Shown here in pieces: positions 1 through 7,320 of a DNA stretch of 64,000 bases (the first letter of the stretch is position 1; each line of letters opens with the position of its first letter). Position numbers and translations under genes: made by a program. Origin of the DNA: Thalassobius sp047123305 (GTDB taxonomy: Bacteria > Pseudomonadota > Alphaproteobacteria > Rhodobacterales > Rhodobacteraceae); contig NZ_CP138918.1 of the NCBI RefSeq assembly GCF_047123305.1, positions 3,968,001 through 4,032,000 on the forward strand, read 5' to 3'. The notes under the pieces are model-generated. The model was given only the letters and a program-made list of their open reading frames with translations. It made no database searches and was not told the origin of the DNA.

Positions 1-88
1 ACGCCAACAAGATGGAATACCCAATCGGGGTTCCGATGCCTGCAAGGACGAACAAGGTCAGCAGGCAGGTCATTAGTTCCAGGCTCAT
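1..88 (-). CDS. dctM: TRAP transporter large permease, N-terminal fragment (cut by window edge)
   Basis: Only the first 29 codons are inside the window, starting MSLELMTCLLTLFVLAGIGT, a hydrophobic first membrane segment of the kind seen in DctM-type TRAP large permeases. The ATG overlaps the TGA stop of the small permease gene by four bases (ATGA), the usual translational coupling of dctQ and dctM. With the binding protein upstream, this completes a standard dctP-dctQ-dctM order on the minus strand. The family is inferred mainly from position because so little sequence is visible. Confidence 0.75.
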   Translation of the reverse strand, partial: MSLELMTCLLTLFVLAGIGTPIGYSILLA

Positions 89-663
89 TTGGCGGCTCCG
101 TCCTGCGTATCATTCGTTGCGGGGGTCTGATGTTCGGCTTCGTTCAGATCGTCGACGACCATCTCTAGCTCTGTCTTGGGGGGGCCTTGGCGCAGGACCG
201 TTACGAACATCAGCGCGTATCGAACGATGATGGCCAACATGAACACCGCATAGATAGAGAAGACATCGCGCAGTGGGATTTTGTTTCCTGAGAACGGGTT
301 ACGCACCGTTGACGTTTTACGGATCTTCATCCAGTCGATGTAATCCCAGGTCGGCAGATAGGTGTAGATCATTCCGACGATGATCGCAGCCGCCCCGACC
401 AGTGACATGATTTGCCGCGCGCGACGTGGTGAGGAAAGATAGATGATATCGAACTTCACATGGTCCTGTTCGCGGACAACAAAGGCACAGCTGAAGAAGA
501 TCACCCAGACCCAGAGGATACCGATCAACTCAAGCGTCCAGCCAGCGGGAGTGAAAAAGTACCTTAGAACAATCTGCAACAGAAAGGTCAGGAAGATTGC
601 CGCCAGTAACCCGCCGGCAATCGCTTCGGTAATGCGGGAGAACCACTTGAGTATTGTCTGCAT
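85..663 (-). CDS. dctQ: TRAP transporter small permease
   Basis: A 192-residue membrane protein of the DctQ family, the small integral-membrane subunit of tripartite ATP-independent periplasmic transporters. Four hydrophobic stretches are visible, at about residues 15-37, 43-62, 83-102 and 132-153. The family-typical LELIGILWVWVIFFSCAFVV stretch is followed by the REQDHVKFD segment seen in many DctQ proteins. The C-terminal 40 residues are polar and probably cytoplasmic. The gene lies 51 bp after the binding-protein gene and overlaps the large permease by four bases, so the three genes should be cotranscribed. The subunit helps DctM drive Na+- or H+-coupled uptake of an organic acid delivered by DctP. 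Confidence 0.92.
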   Translation of the reverse strand: MQTILKWFSRITEAIAGGLLAAIFLTFLLQIVLRYFFTPAGWTLELIGILWVWVIFFSCAFVVREQDHVKFDIIYLSSPRRARQIMSLVGAAAIIVGMIYTYLPTWDYIDWMKIRKTSTVRNPFSGNKIPLRDVFSIYAVFMLAIIVRYALMFVTVLRQGPPKTELEMVVDDLNEAEHQTPATNDTQDGAAK

Positions 664-714
664 CGTCGTTCTCCCTTTTGATTTAGCTCGGAAGGATCCG
701 ATCAGTTTCCCTGA

Positions 715-1722
715 TTAGTTCCCAAGGGCGTTGATCTTGTCCAGAACACCTTCAGGCCAGGTCGCGGCAAACTCGCTGTCGAGATACATCGACTGCACCT
801 GATTGCGGAAGGCGGCCAGATCGGGCTCATAGATCGTCATCCCCTGATCTTTGAGGAAGGCGACAAGGTTGGATTCCTTCTCCAGCTGCTTCTGACGGCC
901 GCTTTCAGCCGCTGCATCCGCCGCCTTCTGCACCATCGCCTGCTGGTCAGCGCTCATGCCGTCCCAAACGCCTTTGCCGATCGCGATGTAGTTGAGGTCC
1001 ACCAGGTGCGACGTCAGAACGATCTGGTTCGTCACCTCGTAGAACTTAGCGTCTACGACGGTTGGCAGAGGGTTGTCCTGACCATCAACCGCACCGGTCG
1101 ACAGTGCGGTGTAAACCTCGGAAAATGCCATCGGGGTCGGGGCGGCGCCCAGTGCTTTGCCCAGGAACTGCCATGCGTCGGTCCCCGGCATCCGCAGGTT
1201 TACCCCCGCCAGATCTGCCGGTGTGCTGACCTTCAGGTCATCAGGGCTTTGGCGCAGGTTCACCTGACGACGGCCAAGATACATCACGGACAGCAGCTTT
1301 ACGCCTAGCTCATCTTCGGCCTTGGCTTTGAAGTCATCCATCAGAGGATCATTGAACACCGCAACCTGGTGCGCGGCATCCTGATGGACATATCCGGCCG
1401 TGAAGATCGAAAACTCGGGGAAAAACTGCGCCAGCTCCTGGGCTGAGGTGATCGACATCTCAAGGTTGCCACGCGAAATCGCGTCCAGTTCAGTGCCTTG
1501 CGCAAAGATAGTGCCATTGTAGCTTGGCTCGTAGCTGGCGAATTCAGCGACCATCGGTGCGAAGACTTCTGCCATCGCGACCGAACGCTGATCCGTTTCA
1601 GACCCCGAGGTTGCGAGTCTGAGTTGCAGTTTGTCAGCGAAGCTGGCCCCGGTGCTGCCCGCAACAACCCCTGCAGCAACAAGTGCAGTGACCGCGGCAC
1701 GGCGCGAGAATTTCTTAAACAT
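715..1722 (-). CDS. dctP: TRAP transporter substrate-binding protein
   Basis: Periplasmic DctP-family solute receptor, 335 residues from the chosen start. The open frame extends 23 codons further, but the ATG at 1722 is preceded by a strong GGAGG seven bases upstream and opens a normal signal peptide (MFKKFSRRAAVTALVAAGVV, cleavage near ASFA). Inside are family hallmarks such as VNLRMPGTDAWQFLGKALGA and AFSEVYTALSTGAVDGQDNP, where the Arg is expected to pair with a carboxylate on the ligand. A carboxylate-type ligand is therefore likely, for example a sugar acid. The neighbouring Gfo/Idh/MocA oxidoreductase and GntR regulator fit sugar-acid or inositol-type catabolism, but the substrate cannot be named. 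Confidence 0.94.
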   Translation of the reverse strand: MFKKFSRRAAVTALVAAGVVAGSTGASFADKLQLRLATSGSETDQRSVAMAEVFAPMVAEFASYEPSYNGTIFAQGTELDAISRGNLEMSITSAQELAQFFPEFSIFTAGYVHQDAAHQVAVFNDPLMDDFKAKAEDELGVKLLSVMYLGRRQVNLRQSPDDLKVSTPADLAGVNLRMPGTDAWQFLGKALGAAPTPMAFSEVYTALSTGAVDGQDNPLPTVVDAKFYEVTNQIVLTSHLVDLNYIAIGKGVWDGMSADQQAMVQKAADAAAESGRQKQLEKESNLVAFLKDQGMTIYEPDLAAFRNQVQSMYLDSEFAATWPEGVLDKINALGN

Positions 1723-1803
1723 AGTAGTCCTCCCTTTGAGCGATTTGTGAAAGCTCGTTGATAGATTTGCCTGACTCTCTGATTTTTGCAATATTTTTTA
1801 CAA

Positions 1804-1816
1804 AATATCAGATATT
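1804..1816. promoter_or_regulatory. Palindromic operator candidate upstream of dctP
   Basis: AATATCAGATATT is a perfect 13-bp palindrome around a central A, lying between the oxidoreductase stop and the dctP start. Its right part belongs to a 12-bp word (TCAGATATTATT, 1808-1819) that recurs inverted at 2975-2986. The two copies sit in the two promoter-sized gaps of the locus, which suggests a binding site for the local GntR/FCD regulator. Confidence 0.55.
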
Positions 1817-1818
1817 AT

Positions 1819-2904
1819 TTAAGCTCCCTCATTTTCTTTATGCTTTTCAGTCACCTGCAGGTCTTTGATGTACTGAACCAAACCGGTCTCCCCAGCTTTC
1901 TGGATTGCCTCAATCACCTGGAGTGTGCGCAGCCCTTCACGTCCCGACACCAGAGGAGCAGTTTGCCCGCGGACAACAGAGGTAAAATGAGCCATCTGGT
2001 TCACCAGTGGATCAGAGGCCGCCCGTGTCAGCGAACTGGCCGAAATTGGCGTCCACCAATCCGGCGCGCCATCTGAATGCGACCACAGCCGCAGATCCGG
2101 TACCGAAAGTGACCCCGTTGAACCGCCAATCAAATAACAGCTTTCCGGCGTCGGCGGATAAATCGGGTATTCACGAGAGGTCAGTTCCCAGCTCCACGGT
2201 GCGGCGATGCTATCGGAAACCGTGAGCGTACCCACTGCACCATTTGCAAATCCCAAGACCGCGCCAGCAACATCTTCGTTCGCGTAGCCTCTGCGTGAAG
2301 GCGCTGTCAGCGCCTGAACGGTTTTTACTTCGCCACACAGGTAACGCAGCAGATCAATATCATGGACCAGATTGACAGAGATCGGCCCTGCCCCTTTCTC
2401 TTTGCGCCAAGGGGCCTGATCGAAATAGGCATCGGGTTTATAGAACCAACAGGTCGCTTGAACGGCGCGCAGTTCACCCAGATCTCCGGCGGATATCACC
2501 TGATGCGCCTTCTGGATTAGCGGATTGTGCCGCCTGTGATGCCCAACCAACAAAGGCACGCCAGAGGTCTCAGATGCAGCCACAAGCGCGAGAGCTTCGG
2601 CAGCGGTTGTTCCCAAAGGCTTTTCCACCAGCACTGGACAACCGCGATCAATTGCAATGAGGCCCTGACCAACATGCAGTGGCGTAGGTGTGGCCAGCAC
2701 AAGCCCGTCCGGAGCATTTTTGTCAAACAGCGCTTCGAGGGTTTCGTAACAAGGCACCCCGGCAGACGCAGCGAAGGCACTACCATCTTCACTTGGATCC
2801 ACAATTGCGGAGAGGGCAGACTCTTGCAGTTGCGCCAGCGACGCAGCATGGCGTTTACCGACCAGTCCAACGCCCGCAATCGCAATTTTTAACTTCTTTT
2901 TCAA
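1819..2904 (-). CDS. Gfo/Idh/MocA family NAD(P)-dependent oxidoreductase
   Basis: A 361-residue oxidoreductase with an N-terminal Rossmann fold (KIAIAGVGLVGKRHAASLAQ, the GxGxxGxxH signature) and the family motif VLVEKPLGTTAAEA with the EKP catalytic/cofactor segment. A GFO_IDH_MocA C-terminal domain follows. The frame is open 24 codons upstream, but I place the start at a TTG at 2904: it is preceded by GGGAGGGG and gives the normal family N-terminus LKKKLKIAIAG. The family oxidises or reduces sugars, inositols and sugar acids with NAD(P). It is the first gene of the minus-strand unit leading into the TRAP genes, so it probably acts on the imported substrate. Confidence 0.9.
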   Translation of the reverse strand: MKKKLKIAIAGVGLVGKRHAASLAQLQESALSAIVDPSEDGSAFAASAGVPCYETLEALFDKNAPDGLVLATPTPLHVGQGLIAIDRGCPVLVEKPLGTTAAEALALVAASETSGVPLLVGHHRRHNPLIQKAHQVISAGDLGELRAVQATCWFYKPDAYFDQAPWRKEKGAGPISVNLVHDIDLLRYLCGEVKTVQALTAPSRRGYANEDVAGAVLGFANGAVGTLTVSDSIAAPWSWELTSREYPIYPPTPESCYLIGGSTGSLSVPDLRLWSHSDGAPDWWTPISASSLTRAASDPLVNQMAHFTSVVRGQTAPLVSGREGLRTLQVIEAIQKAGETGLVQYIKDLQVTEKHKENEGA

Positions 2905-2977
2905 TGCTGCCCCTCCCAGCGCCCCGTCCGCGCATCGTTCAGAAGTTAGCTTAGTCGGGCAATATGCGATTCGCAAT

Positions 2978-2990
2978 AATATCTGACATT
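2978..2990. promoter_or_regulatory. Palindromic operator candidate in the divergent oxidoreductase/GntR promoter region
   Basis: AATATCTGACATT is a near-perfect 13-bp palindrome (one mismatched pair) in the 172-bp gap between the divergent oxidoreductase and GntR genes. Read on the minus strand it matches the dctP-upstream site (1804-1816) at 12 of 13 bases. A regulator binding both copies could control the oxidoreductase, the TRAP genes and itself. Inferred from sequence only. Confidence 0.55.
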
Positions 2991-3076
2991 TTTAATTTCA
3001 TCTCATTTTCGCACAGGTTGCCGCGCTGTCGCGCCCGTGATAAATGCTGGTTAATTCCAAAATCATCGGACAAGTG

Positions 3077-3730
3077 ATGACAAAACAAACGGCAACCATC
3101 GGATCCAGCACCTACCAGCGCATCAAACACGACATCATTTTTGGTGTCTTGGAGCCTGGCTCAAAGCTCAAGCTTGAGGCGCTGAAAGAGCGTTACTCAA
3201 CAAGCAATTCGACCTTGCGGGAAACACTGAACCGGCTGACCAGCGATGGTTTTGTCGAAGCGCCTGAGCAACGCGGATTTCGTGTCACACCGGTTTCGCG
3301 CGAAGACCTGATTGAAATCACCGAACTTCGTGTTTTGCTTGAATGCCACGCCCTGGAGCAATCCATTGAGAACGGTGATACGGATTGGGAAGGAAACCTT
3401 GTAGCCGCGCATCACAAACTTCACCTCATGGAACAGAAGCTCCTCGGAGGTGACGATTCAGACGTTGAGCTTTGGAAGCGTTATGACTGGGAGTTTCATC
3501 AAGCTTTGATCGCAGCCTGCAACTCCAAAAACCTGCTGGCGCTACATTCCACAATTTTCGACAAGTATTTGCGTTATCAGATGCTTGTTCTGACCTATCG
3601 CGGTGACGTTGCGGTTAATGAGCACCGTGCAATGTTCGACGCTGCGCTTGCACGTGACACCAAGACTGCGCGCCAAGTTTTGGAAGCCCACATCCGCAAC
3701 GGCCTCTCGCATACACTTGAAGCGATGTAA
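3077..3730 (+). CDS. GntR family transcriptional regulator, FCD (FadR) subfamily
   Basis: Regulator with an N-terminal winged helix-turn-helix (STYQRIKHDIIFGVLEPGSK through LRETLNRLTSDGFVEAPEQR) and an all-helical FCD ligand domain (about residues 80-215). The FCD metal/ligand-binding residues are plausible in ELRVLLECHALEQ, DWEFHQALIAACNS and NEHRAMFDAAL. The frame also allows an ATG at 3044, eleven codons earlier. I prefer 3077 because a GGA lies just upstream and the protein then starts like its relatives, but this is not certain. It is divergent from the oxidoreductase/TRAP unit, whose two promoter gaps carry matching palindromes, so it is the likely repressor. FCD regulators usually sense organic acids. 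Confidence 0.9.
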   Translation: MTKQTATIGSSTYQRIKHDIIFGVLEPGSKLKLEALKERYSTSNSTLRETLNRLTSDGFVEAPEQRGFRVTPVSREDLIEITELRVLLECHALEQSIENGDTDWEGNLVAAHHKLHLMEQKLLGGDDSDVELWKRYDWEFHQALIAACNSKNLLALHSTIFDKYLRYQMLVLTYRGDVAVNEHRAMFDAALARDTKTARQVLEAHIRNGLSHTLEAM

Positions 3731-3902
3731 CGCTTATGTCCCAGGCGGGTGTTTGAATGTTTCGGTGCGATAAAAAGTTGACTTCCAAACACCGCAAGCA
3801 TCGAACCAAACATACCCGGAATCGCCTTGGTATGAGATGTAATGCGAACGATAGCATTCATAAAAATATTCATTTACTTTCAATCAATTATTGATTTGGC
3901 CC

Positions 3903-4480
3903 TTAGGTCTTTCCACCGTAATAAACTCCTTGAACGGCAGGATTTTTTGTGACCGGATCATCACCGAAACGGGATCGGAAATGGGACCGGATCCGTTGCC
4001 CGACCACGCCGAGGTTGAACCCGGCCCGTTTGGTCAGGCAGATCGGTAGCGTCACGTCGCCCATCACCTCCAGGTCCACCAACGCGCCGCGAGCGATGTC
4101 TGCTGCCATCATGTGGTCCGGCAAACGGCCCCAGCCAAGCCCTGCGAGGACCAGCACTTTTTTCGTCGACATATCGGTGACAAACCACTTCGGCGCCTGC
4201 TGCAGCAAGCCGACATCCGGCGATTTCTCATCGGTAGATTTCACCACCACTTGCGGGTGGCGTGCCAAATCCTCTTTGTTCATGTCTGGCGCAGGCCGGT
4301 CCAGCAGTTCCGGCGCCACGACCAGCGGAAAGCGCATCTGGGTGATTTCGCGGTAATCGATAAAGGGGCTGCGACTGGGGGCGGCAAAGATCGCAATATC
4401 CACCTGTCGCGACTGCGAGATCAAATACAATCCGGATTCGGTCAAAGACACGCTCGCCGCCGAGCGCGACCGGAGGCCGC
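3903..4480 (-). pseudogene. LysR-type regulator remnant (substrate-binding domain only)
   Basis: The open frame ending at 3903 reads as the C-terminal two thirds of a LysR effector domain: SRQVDIAIFAAPSRSPFIDY, then WFVTDMSTKKVLVLAGLGWG (the segment around the second ligand-binding strand), then GALVDLEVMGDVTLPICLTK. The whole N-terminal winged helix and first part of the effector domain are missing. Near 4440-4500 the similarity breaks up, with possible continuation in another frame (a stretch reading VLSVGERPPVALGGERVFDR). LysR proteins are about 300 residues; only about 180 remain. It is most likely a 5'-truncated, frameshifted relic, not a working regulator. Confidence 0.7.
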
Positions 4481-4515
4481 TCACCCACCGACAACACAAA
4501 GCCTGGCCGGCAAAC

Positions 4516-4713
4516 ATGGGCCACGAAAATGAAAAGATCACCGAGGCTCACGAACGGAAGCTCTCCGAAGCGGAGCGCTTCGACCTGTTTGAGGAAATTG
4601 AAAAGGGTCAGAGCGCAAGCGGACCTACCTCACCTCGTTTGACCGATAGTCAGAAGCTTGCATTGATGAGCAAAGTGTTGGCGAGTGTTGGATGGCATAA
4701 GGAACCCGTCTAG
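4516..4713 (+). CDS. Small hypothetical ORF at the edge of the LysR relic
   Basis: A 65-codon open frame giving a highly charged protein (EKITEAHERKLSEAERFDLF, then SQKLALMSKVLASVGWHKEP) with coiled-coil-like character. It begins inside the breakpoint region of the LysR relic and has no clear ribosome-binding site. The residue composition is more protein-like than most chance frames here, but I recognise no family. It may be a real small gene, the tail of an older truncated gene, or chance. Confidence 0.25.
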   Translation: MGHENEKITEAHERKLSEAERFDLFEEIEKGQSASGPTSPRLTDSQKLALMSKVLASVGWHKEPV

Positions 4714-4971
4714 AAGAATGGGTCGGATAAACGAACAGCTGAGGTGGAACGTAAACTTGGCGAGCCCTGTTTTGGTGGTGTCGCCGCAGACACCTTGAAT
4801 GTCCGTTAAGGGCGGAAAGCGGGCTTTCAGCCGTTCTGAGTCCAGACCGATGCCTCTCCGGCGCTGGCACTCACAGATAGAGATACCGATATTTTTAATC
4901 ATGAGCCGTCTCGAGGAAAGAAAGCGGATTCAGGCTCGATCCAGAAAATAGCAGATGCAACGGGTCGTTAC
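4714..4971. other. Intergenic stretch before the folM promoter
   Basis: I see no gene here. Short frames on both strands are not protein-like. The right end runs into the sigma-E-like promoter of the folM-like gene. Confidence 0.5.
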
Positions 4972-5001
4972 TGATCCATATGTGGCAGGACTTCGTAATT
5001 G
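4972..5001 (+). promoter_or_regulatory. ECF sigma-E-like promoter for the folM-like gene
   Basis: TGATCC (4972-4977), then 18 bases, then TAATTG (4996-5001), with CG directly before the -10 (CGTAAT). The start codon is about 50 bases downstream. The same -35/-10 pair with identical spacing occurs at three other promoters in this window (7036-7007 minus, 8689-8718, 17907-17936). TGATCC matches the -35 described for the Rhodobacter sphaeroides singlet-oxygen sigma factor RpoE; assignment to that factor is inference. Confidence 0.7.
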
Positions 5002-5049
5002 ATTACATGTTCCCGATCCAATTTTCTCCAATCGCAACGGACAGTCTCA

Positions 5050-5880
5050 ATGAATAAGGTGGCCCCAATAACCAAACCCGCGCTTAACGTCGACGACATT
5101 TTCTTTCCAGATGCGTATGATCAGCCGGCACCGCAAAACAGCGCTGTTTTGGTTACCGGGGCTGCGAAGCGTTTAGGGCGGGCGATCGCTGCGGACCTTG
5201 CAGAAGCCGGCTGGCGCGTTGTCATCCACTACAATGGCTCAAAGGTTGCGGCCGGCCGTCTCAAAAATGACATCGAAGCTGCTGGGGGGCGCGCTGAGAT
5301 CGTACAGGCTGATCTTTCTATTCCCGACGAAGCATCGAAGTTGATTGAAAGGGCAGAAAACCTCTGCGGACCGATCGGCGTCCTAGTCAACAATGCGTCT
5401 GTATTTGAATGGGACGATTTGCCATCAGCCACGTCGGAGACCTTTGAGCAACACATGGGGGTGCACGTCAAATCACCCTTGTTGTTGTGCCAGCACTTTG
5501 CGGATCGTTTGCCGGAACAGGCGGGCGGCACCATTTTAAACGTGATCGATTCCAGGGTGCTTAGTCCTTCGCCGCGTCACCTCACTTACACGCTATCAAA
5601 ATCGGGGCTTTGGAACCTGACACAGATCTTGGCAGAAGAATTTGCACCAAGGATCCGGGTCAATGCAATCGGGCCCGGCCCAATTTTGCCAGAAGCGGGC
5701 CGGACAGAAGAGCACTTTCGTGACCGCTGTTCACAGCTGCCCCTGCAAAGGCCTGCGTCTTTGGCTGAAGTATGCGAAACGATCCGCTTCCTGCTTTCTC
5801 AAAAAGCGATAACGGGGCAAATGATCGCTTTGGATGGTGGGGAACACCTTACCGGCTATCGTCCGCGCCCGTCGTCGTAA
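5050..5880 (+). CDS. folM: SDR-family dihydromonapterin/pteridine reductase-like protein
   Basis: A 276-residue short-chain dehydrogenase. The cofactor loop reads VTGAAKRLGRAIAADLAEAG, the TGxxxRxG form with Arg that marks FolM and PTR1-type pteridine reductases and points to NADPH. Other landmarks are LVNNASVFEWDDL, the catalytic YTLSK (YxxxK) after INLV-type strand NVIDSRVLSPSPRHLT, and a C-terminal GQMIALDGGEHL. FolM reduces dihydromonapterin or dihydropterins to the tetrahydro form. The frame is open 17 codons upstream, but ATG 5050 gives the better N-terminus. It is convergent with folE2, which supplies the pterin ring, and both have sigma-E-like promoters. A general SDR is the fallback reading. 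Confidence 0.8.
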   Translation: MNKVAPITKPALNVDDIFFPDAYDQPAPQNSAVLVTGAAKRLGRAIAADLAEAGWRVVIHYNGSKVAAGRLKNDIEAAGGRAEIVQADLSIPDEASKLIERAENLCGPIGVLVNNASVFEWDDLPSATSETFEQHMGVHVKSPLLLCQHFADRLPEQAGGTILNVIDSRVLSPSPRHLTYTLSKSGLWNLTQILAEEFAPRIRVNAIGPGPILPEAGRTEEHFRDRCSQLPLQRPASLAEVCETIRFLLSQKAITGQMIALDGGEHLTGYRPRPSS

Positions 5881-5890
5881 TCAGCCCGCC

Positions 5891-6979
5891 TCAACCCACG
5901 TGATACATAGACGCGAACAGTCTATGGTCATAGCTAACCTGTTCGAAGGTGCGGCCCTTGGTCAGGATCGAGACTGCATCGTGGCTATGCAGAGACTCTT
6001 GGTGGCTTGCGATCACGCGGAAGTCACCGATTTGGCTTTGGCGATCGAGGCCAGCAAAAATAAGTCTGACGGCGTCTTCGACAAAGATCGGATTCGACCC
6101 GTTCAATTCAGCGAATGCCTGTTCGTCTTCACGCTTAACCATCACTTGCGTTTCTGTTGGTATGGCTTTCAGGCAAAGATCTACGAGATCTTCTACCCAA
6201 ATCGTTTTGCCATCTTCGACCACAACTGAAATACGTGCTACGGACCGTTGAGAGTGTGGTGTCGCGATCTGCCCGCGGCTGTTTCGTGCGTGCTCGGACA
6301 GTTCCAGAGAACACGGACACGTCGAGGAATAGACGTAATCGAAATGCACTATTTTCGTTGATGATGCGCCTTTGCGGATCACCTCATAGGCAACGTCATA
6401 GTACTGGTATCCCTCAAGATTGCTGCGCAATGAACATTTTAGCATTGGGTAGCGCATGCTGAGTTGCAGCCGCGCATCGAAACTTTTGAGGTCATCCAGA
6501 TAGCTTGTCAGAATTTGCTCGGCGGTCTCAAGATTGAAAGGAGCCTCGGCATACTTGTAGAACGAGCGCATAATCCGGCTCATATTTATGCCCTTCTTCG
6601 TCGCCTCAAGAGAGACCGACCCCGTCACGGATGTCTCAAGCGTCAAAGGTTCACCCGCGCGTGTCTGCCATTTTAGCGGCAGGCGGAAATTCGAAATGCC
6701 AACATGCTGAATTTCGGTTTTGGTCCCCTTGATCAGGCTCGACGGCCCGTTTTGAAGATCGGGCATCGCGGCTTTGTAAGCCGCATCGACCACAAAATCC
6801 TCTGGGTAACTGCGATTCAAACCAATGGTGTTTTGATTAACCGCACGAGAGTGATCGTTATCTACCTTAGATGTTGTGTCGCGACTGATTGGGTTCTGCG
6901 CTTTTTGTTCTTCGTCCGAAGAGGCGACAGTAGATGCCTTCGCATTGTTCAGTTGCTTGGGTAGCACGATCTCGTTCAT
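5891..6979 (-). CDS. folE2: GTP cyclohydrolase FolE2 (type IB)
   Basis: A 362-residue FolE2/YciA-type cyclohydrolase, which converts GTP to 7,8-dihydroneopterin triphosphate for folate and related pterins without the strict zinc need of FolE. Family signatures are GTKTEIQHVGISNFRLPLKW near residue 90, the catalytic cysteine region SSTCPCSLELSEHARN, and ATPHSQRSVARISV. The N-terminal ~70 residues are polar and poorly conserved. The ATG at 6979 has AAGGAG eight bases upstream, so it is preferred to the upstream in-frame start at 7003. Its 3' end faces folM across 10 bp. A sigma-E-like promoter lies just upstream. FolE2 is often a zinc-starvation paralogue, but here the context suggests pterin supply during light stress. 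Confidence 0.93.
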   Translation of the reverse strand: MNEIVLPKQLNNAKASTVASSDEEQKAQNPISRDTTSKVDNDHSRAVNQNTIGLNRSYPEDFVVDAAYKAAMPDLQNGPSSLIKGTKTEIQHVGISNFRLPLKWQTRAGEPLTLETSVTGSVSLEATKKGINMSRIMRSFYKYAEAPFNLETAEQILTSYLDDLKSFDARLQLSMRYPMLKCSLRSNLEGYQYYDVAYEVIRKGASSTKIVHFDYVYSSTCPCSLELSEHARNSRGQIATPHSQRSVARISVVVEDGKTIWVEDLVDLCLKAIPTETQVMVKREDEQAFAELNGSNPIFVEDAVRLIFAGLDRQSQIGDFRVIASHQESLHSHDAVSILTKGRTFEQVSYDHRLFASMYHVG

Positions 6980-7006
6980 GGTGTTTAACTCCTTAAAGAA
7001 CAATGA

Positions 7007-7036
7007 GTATTACGCATCACGTGGGCGATCGGATCA
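7007..7036 (-). promoter_or_regulatory. ECF sigma-E-like promoter for folE2
   Basis: Read on the minus strand: TGATCC (7036-7031), 18 bases, TAATAC (7012-7007), with CG immediately before the -10. The folE2 ATG at 6979 is about 28 bases below the -10, so the leader is short. Spacing and both elements match the folM, photolyase and tspO-operon promoters of this window. Confidence 0.7.
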
Positions 7037-7294
7037 AACCATGAAGAATATTTCGGGTGCCACGTCGAAAAACCAATGTTGCTGTGGGATTGGCCACGCA
7101 AGTGACATCCCCCTAAAAACAGGCGATGTCTTTTCCACCTCTCGGTTTATGGGCGCATAGACTTGCCTCTGCGGTTCTGAAGGCGGCTTTCACCCAACCC
7201 GGGAACACTTCGGGGAAACACCGCGAACCAAATCGGGTTGTTTTGCCATCTGTCTGTTTCGAACGTTCTGTTCACCGCAACAAAGGAAATCCAA
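7037..7294. other. Intergenic stretch between folE2 promoter and Stealth gene
   Basis: No gene is seen. The only feature found is a small hairpin at the right end, just after the Stealth stop codon. Confidence 0.5.
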
Positions 7295-7312
7295 AGGCAT
7301 AATGAAATGCCT
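7295..7312 (-). terminator. Weak hairpin after the Stealth gene
   Basis: AGGCAT-6 nt-ATGCCT forms a 6-bp stem nine bases beyond the Stealth stop on the minus strand and is followed by a T-rich stretch (TTGGATTT). It is a plausible but weak intrinsic terminator. Confidence 0.35.
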
Positions 7313-7320
7313 GTTCGGTT

